Assembly (NCBI GenBank): GCA_964550025.1
Contig: CAZJYI010000074.1
Coordinates: 1 to 53,252, forward strand
DNA: 53,252 bases
Direction of reading: 5' to 3'
Origin: CAZJYI01 sp964550025
GTDB taxonomy: Bacteria > Verrucomicrobiota > Kiritimatiellia > UBA8416 > CAYOBW01
The notes beneath the pieces were generated by a model. That model had not been told where the DNA came from, searched no databases, and saw only the letters and a program-made list of their open reading frames with translations. Below, piece by piece: positions 1 to 8,745 of the stretch (position 1 is the first letter of the stretch; each line of letters starts with the position of its first letter). The translations under genes were made by a program, and so were the position numbers.

Positions 1-24
1 TGGAGGAGGCGTGAGATTGTCCAG

Positions 25-1419
25 TCAGCAGTTACGGGTAAAGGGCAGGGCTAGGAACAGGGCGGCAATCACGTATTCGGTGACGCGGGCCCGGCTCCAG
101 ACGCGCCTGTAGACGCCCCCGCCGAGCAGGAACAGGAACGAGAGGCCGATCCATAGGGGAGCATAATCAACCCACAGGCGCGTGGCCGCTTTGAAACCCG
201 TACCCGCATCGGCAAACCACACGGCCGCCAGGGAGCACAGCCCGAGCAACGCCAGGTCCACCAGCGGATAGAGAATGACGGCCACCACGTGCTGTCGGGG
301 ACGGCGCAGACCGTTGACGATCATCCGTCCGCTGTCCCAGAGCTCGACGTGGGCGAGGTGCCTGACGATGACGTAGACGGCGGCGACGAAGGCCACAAGG
401 AGAATGCCGAGCCTGTGCGAACGGTACAGCATGAGCAGAATGCCGAGAGCCACCAGGGCCGCATTCAAACCGTACAGCCACGTTGCCACGCTCCTCTGCG
501 AGAGACCGCGCCGCGCAAGCCGGTGATGCAGGTGGTCCAGATCGGCGTGCATCAGGCGCCCCTCCGTACCGTTCTCACCGGGGTGCTCCGCCCTGGCCAT
601 CGCCCGCCGTACCGACCGGCGCCAGACAGCCAGCATCGTGTCAAAAACGGGAACACCCACGGCAAGCAGCGGCACGCCCACGGACGCGATCAGCGTGCCC
701 TTGGCGTTCGTGCCCAGGGGTACGGCCGCCAGAATGAGCCCGAGAAACATGCTGCCGGCATCGCCGAGAAAGATGCGTGCCGGGTAGAAGTTGTAGCGCA
801 GAAAGGCCAGGCAGGCGCCAAGCAGCGCGAGCATCACCATCGTGTCGCGCGGCTCCCGGCGAAACAGGGAGGAGCTGGCCAGGCCGAGGCATGCAATCGC
901 CGCCAGCCCGGTCGCCAACCCGTCCATGCCGTCGATCAGGTTGAAGGCGTTGATCAACGCCAGGAACCAGCCCACGGTAACCAGCAGGTCGACGGCGGGG
1001 TGAAGCGACAGGTGCAGGACGTTGCCCACGCGCATGTCCAGAAAGAACGCCAGCACGGCCACGACCGTCTGCCCGAGCAGCTTCACAAGTGGTCTGAGGT
1101 CGCGCGCGTCGTCGGCAAGTCCAACGGCCAGCAGAACAGAAGAGACGATCACAAACCGCCACCACCAACCGAACTCGAGATGCCCCTCGAAGAACGGCCA
1201 GGGAAGCAGGAAGATGGCGGCGCAACCGATGTGGAACCCGACGAAGACGGCGATTCCTCCACCGGTCGGTGTCGGCCGCTGGTGTACGCGACGCGCCGCC
1301 GGGATGTCCATCAACGACAGACGCGGCGCCACCCTTTCCACCAGGGGCGTCAGTACGAACGTCACCAGGAAGGCGGCGAGGAACGTGAACAAGTACTTCC
1401 CGACATTCAACACGATCAT
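25..1419 (-). CDS. WecA/MraY-like undecaprenyl-phosphate sugar-1-phosphate transferase with extra C-terminal membrane segment
   Basis: A 464-residue polytopic membrane protein of the WecA/TagO/MraY family. Family members move a sugar-1-phosphate from a UDP-sugar onto undecaprenyl phosphate, the first step of O-antigen, teichoic or capsule-type glycans. Visible motifs in order are VGLADDARDL (the DD magnesium site), LINAFNLIDGMDGLATG (the NxxNxxDGxDGL motif), FLGDAGSMFLG, and DHLHHRL (the histidine motif). The family usually ends near residue 350. Here about 100 more residues follow, ending in hydrophobic helices and VYRRVWSRARVTEY, which resembles the start of the membrane region of CapD/FlaA1-type epimerases; the catalytic epimerase part is missing and the frame stops after ...PFTRNC. 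The stop lies 24 bases from the window edge, so a frameshift or a separate downstream gene cannot be judged. It is divergent from the next gene across a 288-base gap in which I see no gene. Confidence 0.88.
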   Translation of the reverse strand: MIVLNVGKYLFTFLAAFLVTFVLTPLVERVAPRLSLMDIPAARRVHQRPTPTGGGIAVFVGFHIGCAAIFLLPWPFFEGHLEFGWWWRFVIVSSVLLAVGLADDARDLRPLVKLLGQTVVAVLAFFLDMRVGNVLHLSLHPAVDLLVTVGWFLALINAFNLIDGMDGLATGLAAIACLGLASSSLFRREPRDTMVMLALLGACLAFLRYNFYPARIFLGDAGSMFLGLILAAVPLGTNAKGTLIASVGVPLLAVGVPVFDTMLAVWRRSVRRAMARAEHPGENGTEGRLMHADLDHLHHRLARRGLSQRSVATWLYGLNAALVALGILLMLYRSHRLGILLVAFVAAVYVIVRHLAHVELWDSGRMIVNGLRRPRQHVVAVILYPLVDLALLGLCSLAAVWFADAGTGFKAATRLWVDYAPLWIGLSFLFLLGGGVYRRVWSRARVTEYVIAALFLALPFTRNC

Positions 1420-1707
1420 CGCGGGGGATAGTACCGTGGGAAACGAAGATGCTCAACGTCGAAAAGGCGGGGAGACGCGCGATTCCGTCTTTTTCTCAGA
1501 GTGCTTTTGTGGTAACCGCAATGGGACGATCGCCCGGCGTTGTGTGCTCGGCGTTCACCGGAGGCAGAAGACCGTGCCGAAATGCGTTCCGATGACCCCG
1601 TCGGAAGCGGAGAGCCATCTCCGGCAACAGGCGCGGAATCCGGAATCCAGATGTTCAAGACACTCGCGAAGTAGAGGTGGGCTGACGGCAGGAGGAGGGA
1701 CAGGCAG

Positions 1708-4700
1708 ATGAGACGTTTTGCGACCGGTGCCGTCGTGGCGCTGTGCGTGGGCTGTTTCGTGGCGCATGCACGGAACGCCCGGGAGCTCCTCGAGGCGAGC
1801 GGCGTCAAGGGCGGCCTCGTGGTGCATGTGGGGTGCGCGGACGGCAAGTTGACCGCCGCGCTGCGCGCGGGGGACAGGTACCTCGTGCACGGCCTGGACA
1901 CGGACCCTGAGAAGGTCGCCGAAGCACGGCGGCACCTCCGCGAGACCGGCGTCTACGGTCCGGTTTCGGTCGACCTGTTCGACGGCGAAGAACTGCCGTA
2001 TGCGGACAACCTGGTAAACCTGATGGTAGTGGCAAGTGGCGAGTGGCAAACGGCAGGTGGGGAGATTGAGAGGGTCCTGGCACCGCGAGGCGTGGCGATG
2101 GTGTCACCAAACGCCGAGCTCGCGTTGCCGAAACTCCCGCCACTCGCCACCCGCCACCCGACACCCGGCCCTGGCTGGAAAGCGTTTCAGAAGCCGGTTC
2201 CGAGCGAGATCGACGAGTGGACGCACGACCTGCGCGACGCGGGAGGCAACCCCGTCGCGAGGGACCGCCTGGTCGGCCCGCCGCGCCGTCTGCAGTGGAC
2301 CGCCGGCCCGCTGTGGGCCCGAAGCCACGGCTACACGCCGAGCGTCACGGCCATGGTGTCTTCGGGCGGGCGGCTGTTTGCGATCTGCGACGAAACGCTG
2401 ACCGGCGCAGGGCCCGGCGTGCCGAGCAAGTGGTGCCTGGTTGCGCGGGATGCCTTCAACGGCGTGCTCCTCTGGCGCAAGCCCGTGCCGCATTGGGGTT
2501 CGGCCAAGCTCAGCGGAACGCCCGACACCGGGCAGGGAATCACCACGGGGCGCTTCACCATGCCGACGCATGCCGGCAAACGCCTCGTGGCCGTGGGGGA
2601 CACGGTTTACGCCACGCTGGGCGCCGCCGCGCCGGTAACGGCTCTTGACGCGGCGACGGGCAACATCAGGCGCGTCTACGACGGGACCGCGCGCACCGAC
2701 GAGCTGCTCGTCAGCGACGGGCGCCTGATCGTGGCGATCAATCCGCCGCTGGACCAACGGCCCGGCCCGGTCGACACGGGCAAAACGCCCCCCCCGCCGG
2801 CCCCCGGGAAGCACATCTGCGCTTTCGACACCACGGGCGGCCGCAAGCTGTGGCAGGCGGGACCGTTCGCCGGCATTCGCGCGGGCAAAGGACAGGACCC
2901 CTTCGGGCGGCTCGAGCTCGCCGCGGGCGACGGGAAGGTCTTCGCGTTGACAACGGATGCGATCGAGGCCCTCAGCGCGGAGACCGGCAAGCAGCTCTGG
3001 CGGATCGATCGGCCGGCGCTGCCCGAGAATGCCGTGCGCCGCGTTGGCTTCGCCGGGATGTACGAGTCCCGGCTCACCGTCATGGTGTACCATGGCGACG
3101 TTGTTCTGCTGGCGCAGCCCGAACCCAATACGCACCACACCTACCACACCATGCCCGGCACACTCTACGCTTTCGATGCAGGTACGGGGCGGCAGATGTG
3201 GAAGCACGCCTACGGCGGATGGGGACACTGCACCCCGCCGGACGTGTTCGTCATCGACGATACGGTGTGGTCTCACGTGGACGCCGAAACGGACTACGGC
3301 AGCGTCTGGGGCAACGGCTTCAGGGCCAGGGACACCAGCCGGGTCGACTACCGCATCCAGGCCCTCGACCTGCGGAGCGGCAAGCTGCGCAGGGAGTTGC
3401 CGGCAAAGGACATCTTCAACGTCGGCCACCACCACCGCTGCTACCGCAACCGCATCACCGAGCGCTACCTGCTGGCGTCGCGCCGCGGGGTGGAGTTCGT
3501 GGACCTGGCTTCGGGCCGGAACCACCAGAACCACTGGGTGCGAAGCGGCTGCCTCCTCGGCAACCTGCCGTGCAACGGCCTGCTCTACGTGACGCCGCAC
3601 CCCTGCGGCTGCTATATCGAAGCGAAACTGACAGGATTCAACGCGTTGGCCTCCGCCGCCGCTGAAGCTACGGCGGACAAGCCCGCCTCCGAGAGGTCGG
3701 AACGACTGCTCAAAGGCCCCGCCTACGCCACTCGCCACTCACATGCCACGGCGGAGCCGCCGCGCGAAGACGGGCCACCCGCCACCCGCCGCTCCGACGA
3801 CTGGCCTGCCTACCGTCATGATGCACGCCGCAGCGGCGCGACGGAGTCCGCCGTTCCCGCCGAGCTGGAAGCCGCATGGAAAGTCGCTGTCGGTGCGCGC
3901 CCGAGCGCGCCGGTCGTGGCAGACGGCACGCTGCTTGTTGCCGCGGCGGACGAGCATACCGTCAGCGCGCTGGATGCAGCGGACGGCCGCGTCCGGTGGA
4001 CGCATACGGCGGGGGCAAGGGTCGATTCGCCACCGGTGATCCACGCGGGAAAAGCCATTTTCGGCTCCGCCGATGGCCGGGTGTACTGCCTGCGCATGGC
4101 GGACGGCGCCCTTGTGTGGCGTTTCGGCGCGGCGCCGGACCGGCGTCTTGTGACCGTACATGGGCAGCTCGAATCGGCCTGGCCCGTGCCGGGCAGCGTG
4201 GCAATGCACGACGGTCGGTGCTGGTTCGCGGCCGGACGGTCTTCATACCTTGACGGCGGAATGCGTGTCTATGCCCTGAATCCGGACACCGGCGAGGTCG
4301 CGTTTGAAAGGACGATCTACAACCCGAACCCGGAAACCGGCACCATGGACCCGACGAGTGACGCGCACAAGATGGCCGGCCTGCTCAACGACGTGCCGAG
4401 CTGCAACGGCAAGAACGTGTTCATCCGCCAGATGGCAGTTTCCTCGGATGCGAAAGACGGAGGTCCCCACCTGCACACGTCGGGCGGCTTTCTCGATTCG
4501 AGCTGGTTCAACCGCACGTTCTGGAAGCTTGGCCGGGCGCAGACGTCGGGCCTGATGGTTCTGGGCAAAGATGTTGCCTACGGCATGGAGGTCTACCCGT
4601 CGCGCGGCAGAGACACGGTGTTCAAACCCGGCTCCGGGGCCTACCGGCTTATGTGCCTCCCGCTCAGGGAACCCGCAAAGCCCAAAGCGGAAAAACAACC

Positions 4701-5037
4701 CAAGGGCAAGAGGCGTCGCAGCGCCGGCCAGAAGCCGCTCTGGGAACAGCGAACGGGCATCCGCGTCACGGCGATGGTCCGCGCGGCGGGACGGATCTTT
4801 GTGGCAGGTTCACCCGACACCGTCGATCCCGCGGACCCGCACGCCGCGTGGGAAGGGCGCAAGGGCGGCCTGCTCGCGGTCTACGACGCGAAGAACGGCG
4901 AGAGGGTGGCGGGACTTGAACTGCCGGCGCCGCCGGCTTGGGACGGAATGGCCGCGGCGGGGAAACGGCTTTACCTGTCCCTGTCTGACGGATCCGTGAT
5001 ATGTTTGCGCGCGAAAGAGGGAGAAGAAGACACGTGA
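1708..5037 (+). CDS. Secreted methyltransferase-like/PQQ beta-propeller fusion protein
   Basis: A 1109-residue protein with an N-terminal signal peptide (about residues 1-21). A class I methyltransferase-like fold follows: glycine-rich motif VHVGCADGKL at 39-48 and ...IERVLAPRG near 128. Then come many PQQ-type beta-propeller blades (LDAATGNIRRVYDG, FDTTGGRKLWQ, LSAETGKQLWR, LDAADGRVRWTH). The blades fall into two groups, about 170-620 and 697-1109, the second opening with DDWPAYRHDARRSG. From family knowledge, such proteins are periplasmic or surface proteins of PVC bacteria with no proven reaction. The methyltransferase part is probably inactive because it would be exported without SAM (inference). 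Three short repeat tracts lie within the frame, near residues 108-118, 144-153 and 649-692. The downstream hydrolase overlaps the stop by 3 bases in a GTGA junction, so the two are likely co-translated. Confidence 0.85.
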   Translation: MRRFATGAVVALCVGCFVAHARNARELLEASGVKGGLVVHVGCADGKLTAALRAGDRYLVHGLDTDPEKVAEARRHLRETGVYGPVSVDLFDGEELPYADNLVNLMVVASGEWQTAGGEIERVLAPRGVAMVSPNAELALPKLPPLATRHPTPGPGWKAFQKPVPSEIDEWTHDLRDAGGNPVARDRLVGPPRRLQWTAGPLWARSHGYTPSVTAMVSSGGRLFAICDETLTGAGPGVPSKWCLVARDAFNGVLLWRKPVPHWGSAKLSGTPDTGQGITTGRFTMPTHAGKRLVAVGDTVYATLGAAAPVTALDAATGNIRRVYDGTARTDELLVSDGRLIVAINPPLDQRPGPVDTGKTPPPPAPGKHICAFDTTGGRKLWQAGPFAGIRAGKGQDPFGRLELAAGDGKVFALTTDAIEALSAETGKQLWRIDRPALPENAVRRVGFAGMYESRLTVMVYHGDVVLLAQPEPNTHHTYHTMPGTLYAFDAGTGRQMWKHAYGGWGHCTPPDVFVIDDTVWSHVDAETDYGSVWGNGFRARDTSRVDYRIQALDLRSGKLRRELPAKDIFNVGHHHRCYRNRITERYLLASRRGVEFVDLASGRNHQNHWVRSGCLLGNLPCNGLLYVTPHPCGCYIEAKLTGFNALASAAAEATADKPASERSERLLKGPAYATRHSHATAEPPREDGPPATRRSDDWPAYRHDARRSGATESAVPAELEAAWKVAVGARPSAPVVADGTLLVAAADEHTVSALDAADGRVRWTHTAGARVDSPPVIHAGKAIFGSADGRVYCLRMADGALVWRFGAAPDRRLVTVHGQLESAWPVPGSVAMHDGRCWFAAGRSSYLDGGMRVYALNPDTGEVAFERTIYNPNPETGTMDPTSDAHKMAGLLNDVPSCNGKNVFIRQMAVSSDAKDGGPHLHTSGGFLDSSWFNRTFWKLGRAQTSGLMVLGKDVAYGMEVYPSRGRDTVFKPGSGAYRLMCLPLREPAKPKAEKQPKGKRRRSAGQKPLWEQRTGIRVTAMVRAAGRIFVAGSPDTVDPADPHAAWEGRKGGLLAVYDAKNGERVAGLELPAPPAWDGMAAAGKRLYLSLSDGSVICLRAKEGEEDT
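2028..2165. repeat. Inverted pair of GCCACTCGCCAC-type tracts inside the coding sequence
   Basis: At 2028-2060 the plus strand reads runs of AGTGGC/GAGTGGC; at 2137-2165 it reads the complementary CGCCACTCGCCAC and CCGCCACCCG units. The two tracts are inverted copies of one low-complexity unit about 80 bases apart. They encode the odd linkers SGEWQTAGG and LATRHPTPGPG in the methyltransferase-like part of the 1708-5037 gene. A third pair of tracts lies at 3727-3790 in the same gene. Confidence 0.6.
3651..3693. repeat. RPE-like small palindromic element inserted in frame
   Basis: The stretch contains CTCCGCCGCC, then GAAGC and TACGGCGGACAAGC, giving complementary TCCGCCG and CGGCGGA arms around a short centre. 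It encodes part of an Ala/Glu/Lys-rich linker between the two propellers of the host gene without breaking the frame. A related sequence (CGCCAAGGCTTCGGCGGG) lies at 50224-50258 inside another coding sequence. It resembles the palindromic ORF-inserted elements first described in Rickettsia; the relation is by form only. Confidence 0.55.
3727..3790. repeat. GCCACTCGCCAC tracts in the inter-propeller linker
   Basis: GCCACTCGCCACTCAC at 3727-3742 and GGCCACCCGCCACCCGCC at 3774-3791 repeat the unit seen at 2137-2165. Together with the palindromic element just upstream they make up nearly all of the linker (about residues 649-692) that separates the two propellers. Confidence 0.5.
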
Positions 5038-6200
5038 AAACAAACAGGACAGCGATGACGTTGCTTGGGGTTATCTCACTGGCCGCCGCGGCGGCCCCGG
5101 AATCGGTTGAGGCGCAAAAGCCCCGCCTGCGCGTCGGGCACGCGCAGACGCCGAAGGAGGCGAAGCGGGAGCTGGATGCGTTCAAGGGTTCGTACGCGGA
5201 CCTGGCGGGGTGGAAGCAGCGCAAGGCGCTCATCCGGGAATGCATGCTGGAGGGGGCAGGGTTGTCGTCGCTACCGAAACGGACTCCGCTCAAACCACAA
5301 TATACGAAGAAGCGCGCCTACGATGGCTACACGGTGGAGGCCGTGGTTTTCCAGAGCTGGCCGGGTTTCTACGTGACGGGCACCCTCTATCGCCCGAGCG
5401 GGCTGGATGGACCGTATGCCGGGATCCTCTCGCCGCACGGTCACGGCGGGCGCTTCGCGCCGGGGCGCCAGGCCCGCTGCGCCGTGCTGGCCCGCATGGG
5501 CGCCGTGGTGCTGTCGTACGACATGGTGGGATACGGGGACTGGAAAGAGGCCGGCTGGAACCACCGGAAGACGCCGCAGGTGCTGCGGCTGCAGACGTGG
5601 AACAGTACGCGGGCCCTGGATTTCATTCTCTCGCTGCCGGACGTGGACCCGGAGCGGATCGGCATGACCGGCTGCTCGGGCGGCGGCACGCAGACGTTTC
5701 TGCTGACGGCCATCGATGACCGCATCAAGGTGGCCGTGCCGGTGTGCCAGGTCTCGGCGCATTTCTTCGGCGGTTGCGTATGCGAAAGCGGCATGCCGAT
5801 CCACTGGAGTAAGAAGCACAAGACGAACAATGCCGAGATCGCCGCGCTCGCGGCCCCGCGGCCATTGCTCCTTGTATCCAACGGCAAGGACTGGACGAAA
5901 TGCACGCCGGAAACGGAGTTTCCTTACGTCAAGCACGTCTATAGCCTGTACGGTGCCGCCGACCGGGTGGGGAACGCGCACTTTCCGACCGAGGGACACG
6001 ACTACGGCACGTCCAAGCGCATGGCCGCCTACCCGTTCCTCGCGAAGCACCTCGGGCTGAATCTTAAGCGTGTGCTTGGCGCCGACGGCAAGATCGACGA
6101 GTCGTTCTTCGTGCCGGAAGAGTACGAAGACCTGCTGGTGTTCGGTCCGAACAACCCGCGACCGGAGGACGCGGTGAAGCCCGATACGCCGCTGCCGTGA
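5034..6200 (+). CDS. Secreted alpha/beta hydrolase (acetyl-xylan-esterase-like)
   Basis: A 388-residue secreted esterase-like hydrolase. I chose the GTG at 5034 because it overlaps the upstream stop (GTGA) and follows AGGGAG; an earlier ATG at 5001 gives an arginine-rich leader with no binding site. The N-terminus (MKTNRTAMTLLGVISLAAA) is a signal peptide. The nucleophile elbow GCSGGG puts the serine at residue 215, and the likely catalytic histidine is H322 in EGHDYG. The sequence SPHGHGGRFAPGRQ resembles the oxyanion loop of this family, and MVGYGDW follows. Family members remove acetyl or other ester groups from plant or algal polysaccharides; the substrate here is unknown. It is probably translated with the PQQ gene upstream. 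Confidence 0.85.
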   Translation: MKTNRTAMTLLGVISLAAAAAPESVEAQKPRLRVGHAQTPKEAKRELDAFKGSYADLAGWKQRKALIRECMLEGAGLSSLPKRTPLKPQYTKKRAYDGYTVEAVVFQSWPGFYVTGTLYRPSGLDGPYAGILSPHGHGGRFAPGRQARCAVLARMGAVVLSYDMVGYGDWKEAGWNHRKTPQVLRLQTWNSTRALDFILSLPDVDPERIGMTGCSGGGTQTFLLTAIDDRIKVAVPVCQVSAHFFGGCVCESGMPIHWSKKHKTNNAEIAALAAPRPLLLVSNGKDWTKCTPETEFPYVKHVYSLYGAADRVGNAHFPTEGHDYGTSKRMAAYPFLAKHLGLNLKRVLGADGKIDESFFVPEEYEDLLVFGPNNPRPEDAVKPDTPLP

Positions 6201-6287
6201 GCCGCCCATTGTCCTTGCCTCGTAGCGCGTTCTTCGCCATCCTTCCCGGAAACAAGGCGAGAAGCCGGCAGAATGGAGGATGACACC

Positions 6288-6644
6288 GTGGGGGTTTTCG
6301 AGTTCGTGAGGAACCTGTTTTCCCGCAAGCCGGTCTACGATCCGGAACGCGCGACGGTTGTCGTGTTCAACTGCCTTTCGCCGGACATGAAGGCATGTCT
6401 CGACCACGGCGACATCGAGAAGATCCTGAACTTCGAGTTGCGCTACCTGGACGAGCAGGGCGTTGTCGGCGACGGGCCGTCCGCGGGAGAACCACAGACG
6501 ATTGAGCAGGAGGCGCTGGTCGCGTACATCAAGCGGAAAGCCGAGCAGCGGCTCCTCAACTATACCGAAGAGCAGATCGAAGCTGTTCTCGCCGGAGAAG
6601 TGGAGTACATGCGCGAGGTCGGCATTATTGAGGATGAAGACTAG
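6288..6644 (+). CDS. Hypothetical small cytoplasmic protein
   Basis: I do not recognise this protein. The best start is GTG at 6288: GGAGG at 6275-6279 sits 8 bases upstream, while the in-frame ATG at 6273 overlaps that binding site. This gives 118 residues starting MGVFEFVRNLFSRKPVYD. It is acidic and looks largely helical, with no signal peptide or membrane segment. The middle segment (DHGDIEKILNFELRYLDEQGVV) and the end (EEQIEAVLAGEVEYMREVG) suggest paired helices. It lies between two genes for exported proteins, 87 bases after the esterase and 28 bases before the next propeller gene. Confidence 0.6.
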   Translation: MGVFEFVRNLFSRKPVYDPERATVVVFNCLSPDMKACLDHGDIEKILNFELRYLDEQGVVGDGPSAGEPQTIEQEALVAYIKRKAEQRLLNYTEEQIEAVLAGEVEYMREVGIIEDED

Positions 6645-6672
6645 GCCACAACAGGAAGAAGACAGACAAGCG

Positions 6673-7881
6673 ATGAAACAGCACACCGTACTGGCAACAG
6701 CCTTTGCCGCCCTTGCGGTCCTGCAGCTCGCGGCCCGCGGACAGCAGGCCGACTGGGCGACGTGGCGCGGCCCGAACCACGACGGCATCACCACCGAAGC
6801 GGACTGGAATCCCCACGCCCTGAACGGCGGCCCAAAGATCAAATGGAAGACGGACGTTGGAACGGGCTACTCCGCCGTTTCCATCAAGGGAGACCGCCTT
6901 TTCACGATGGGCAACGTCGACGAACAGGACAGCGTCATCTGCCTGGACGTGAACACCGGCAAAGAGAAATGGCGCCACACGTATCGCTGTCGACGCGGTT
7001 CGTACGCCGGTCCCCGCGCAACCCCCGTAGTGGACAACGGACTGGTCTACTCGATCAGCCGCGAAGCCCAGGTCTTCTGCCTGGACGAGACCGATGGGAA
7101 GGTCAAGTGGAGCCGCGACCTCAAATCGGAAATGAGAGCAGGGATCCCCCGGTGGGGGATTGCCGGGTCGGCCCGCATCGACGGCAAGGTCGTTTACTTC
7201 AACGCGGGCAAGGCCGGCGTCGCACTGGACAAGACGACGGGCGAAACCGTATGGGCCAACGCACCGGGCATGGGAGGCTACTCCACACCGGTTCTGTTCT
7301 CCGCCAACGGGAAGCCTGCCATTGCCCTTTTTGTCGAGAAGCATGCTCTCGCCGTTGACGCAACAAGCGGCCGCAAGCTGTGGCAGCACCCCTGGGAGAC
7401 GAAGTACGACGTGAACGCCGCCGATCCCGTTGTCGACGGCAGCAGGGTGTTCATCTCTTCGGGCTACAGAAGGGGTTGCGCTCTGCTAGATCTCGCCTCG
7501 GGCAGCCCGCGCGTCGTGTGGGAACACAAGAAGCTGCAGAACCACTTCAGTACATCTGTCCTCCACAAGGGCCACCTCTACGGCATCGACGGCAATGCAG
7601 GCGGCGGAACGTTGCGCTGCCTCGACCTCGCCTCGGGCGAGGAACGCTGGGGCCACCGGCTCGGGTTCGGATCCCTGATCCTCGCGGGCACGAAGCTCGT
7701 TGTGCTCAACGAGAAAGGCATGTTGTACATCGCGGAAGCAACGCCTTCGGGCTACAAAAAGTACTCGAGCGGCCAGGTCCTGAAGAAGAAAGTCTGCTGG
7801 ACAGCGCCCGTTTTCTGCCGCGGTATGATTTTCTGCCGGAACAGCCCGGGAACCGTGGTCTGCGTCGATATGCGCCGCTAG
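6673..7881 (+). CDS. Secreted PQQ-like beta-propeller protein
   Basis: A 402-residue protein with signal peptide MKQHTVLATAFAALAVLQLA and a single eight-bladed PQQ-type propeller. It opens with the common WATWRGPNHDGIT motif and has blade motifs LDVNTGKEKWRH, LDETDGKVKWSR, LDKTTGETVWAN, VDATSGRKLWQH and LDLASGEERWGH. The ATG at 6673 is preferred over upstream in-frame codons because it begins a typical signal peptide after AGGAAGAAG. Such proteins are common exoproteins of PVC bacteria; no enzymatic role can be read from the sequence. It ends 33 bases before the 4Fe-4S protein gene, so it may share the transcript of the isoprenoid cluster. Confidence 0.85.
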   Translation: MKQHTVLATAFAALAVLQLAARGQQADWATWRGPNHDGITTEADWNPHALNGGPKIKWKTDVGTGYSAVSIKGDRLFTMGNVDEQDSVICLDVNTGKEKWRHTYRCRRGSYAGPRATPVVDNGLVYSISREAQVFCLDETDGKVKWSRDLKSEMRAGIPRWGIAGSARIDGKVVYFNAGKAGVALDKTTGETVWANAPGMGGYSTPVLFSANGKPAIALFVEKHALAVDATSGRKLWQHPWETKYDVNAADPVVDGSRVFISSGYRRGCALLDLASGSPRVVWEHKKLQNHFSTSVLHKGHLYGIDGNAGGGTLRCLDLASGEERWGHRLGFGSLILAGTKLVVLNEKGMLYIAEATPSGYKKYSSGQVLKKKVCWTAPVFCRGMIFCRNSPGTVVCVDMRR

Positions 7882-7914
7882 AATCCCTTCACACTGCGTT
7901 TGGAATGTACGGAC

Positions 7915-8745
7915 ATGGCCCTGCACGTCCTTTGTAGCTGCTCTCACGCCAAGGTCATCCCACCGGATGTCCTCGGCGCGGTTCGGGCGGCGATGGCCGC
8001 CGCGGGGCTGGACATGGTAGAGACCGAGGACCTTTGCCGCCTCGCCGCACAGCAGGATCCCAAGCTTTGCGACTGGGCCGGGGGCGAGGTCGTCATCGCG
8101 GCGTGCTACCCGCGCGCCGTGCGATGGCTCTTTGCCGCCGGAGGCGCCCCTTTGGACGAAGAGCGCGTACGCTTTGTCGATCTGCGGAGCACGCCGGTCG
8201 AGGACGCGTTGCGGCGGCTCGGGCTTCCACCGGCCGAAGCCGATGCACCGCCGGCCATGCCGGAAACTGCCGACCCGGAATGGCAGCCGTGGTTTCCCGT
8301 CATCGACTACGACCGTTGCACGAACTGCCGCCAGTGTTTCAACTTCTGCCTCTTCGGGGTGTACGAAGTGCGGCCCGACAACACCGTTGCCGTGCGCAAT
8401 CCCGAGAACTGCAAGAACAACTGCCCGGCGTGCGCCCGGATCTGTCCGCAGGTCGCGATCATGTTCCCCAAGCTGCGCGAGGAGCCCCTGAACGGGGGCG
8501 AGATCGAAGACGAGGAACTGGCCCGCGCCAACGTACAGGTGAACCTGGAGCAGATCCTTGGAGACAACATCTACGACGCGTTGCAGCAGCGGCGCGAGAA
8601 GGCGCGCGCGAGGCGACTGCTGCGTCGGCGAGAGGAGCGCGAGCAAGCCGAGAGAGAACGCGAAGCCTGCCGGGCGGACCACGCTGAAGAGGGTACGCGC
8701 GATGCGAAGCCGGGAAAGGAAGACAACGGATGTTCTGGAAACTGA
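7915..8745 (+). CDS. 4Fe-4S ferredoxin-like protein with CxC N-terminal domain
   Basis: A 276-residue cytoplasmic iron-sulfur protein. The N-terminal half opens with LHVLCSCSHAKVIPPDVL and contains EVVIAACYPRAVRWL, a layout like the N-terminal domain of heterodisulfide reductase HdrA (VCHCG..., VVAACSPR); this similarity is inferred by eye. Residues about 138-185 form a two-cluster ferredoxin module: CTNCRQCFNFC and, after a linker, NCKNNCPACARICP. The C-terminus is a highly charged coiled coil (QQRREKARARRLLRRREE). I start at ATG 7915 rather than TTG 7900, though the binding site is weak. The gene overlaps the radical SAM gene by 16 bases, and a low-potential electron donor is what that enzyme needs, so it is the likely reductant of the cluster. 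Confidence 0.8.
   Translation: MALHVLCSCSHAKVIPPDVLGAVRAAMAAAGLDMVETEDLCRLAAQQDPKLCDWAGGEVVIAACYPRAVRWLFAAGGAPLDEERVRFVDLRSTPVEDALRRLGLPPAEADAPPAMPETADPEWQPWFPVIDYDRCTNCRQCFNFCLFGVYEVRPDNTVAVRNPENCKNNCPACARICPQVAIMFPKLREEPLNGGEIEDEELARANVQVNLEQILGDNIYDALQQRREKARARRLLRRREEREQAEREREACRADHAEEGTRDAKPGKEDNGCSGN

Noticed and set aside
289..1431. Long plus-strand frame opposite the WecA-like gene
   Set aside because: It has no recognisable motif and an unlikely Gln/His/Arg-rich composition; the minus strand has all catalytic motifs of the family.
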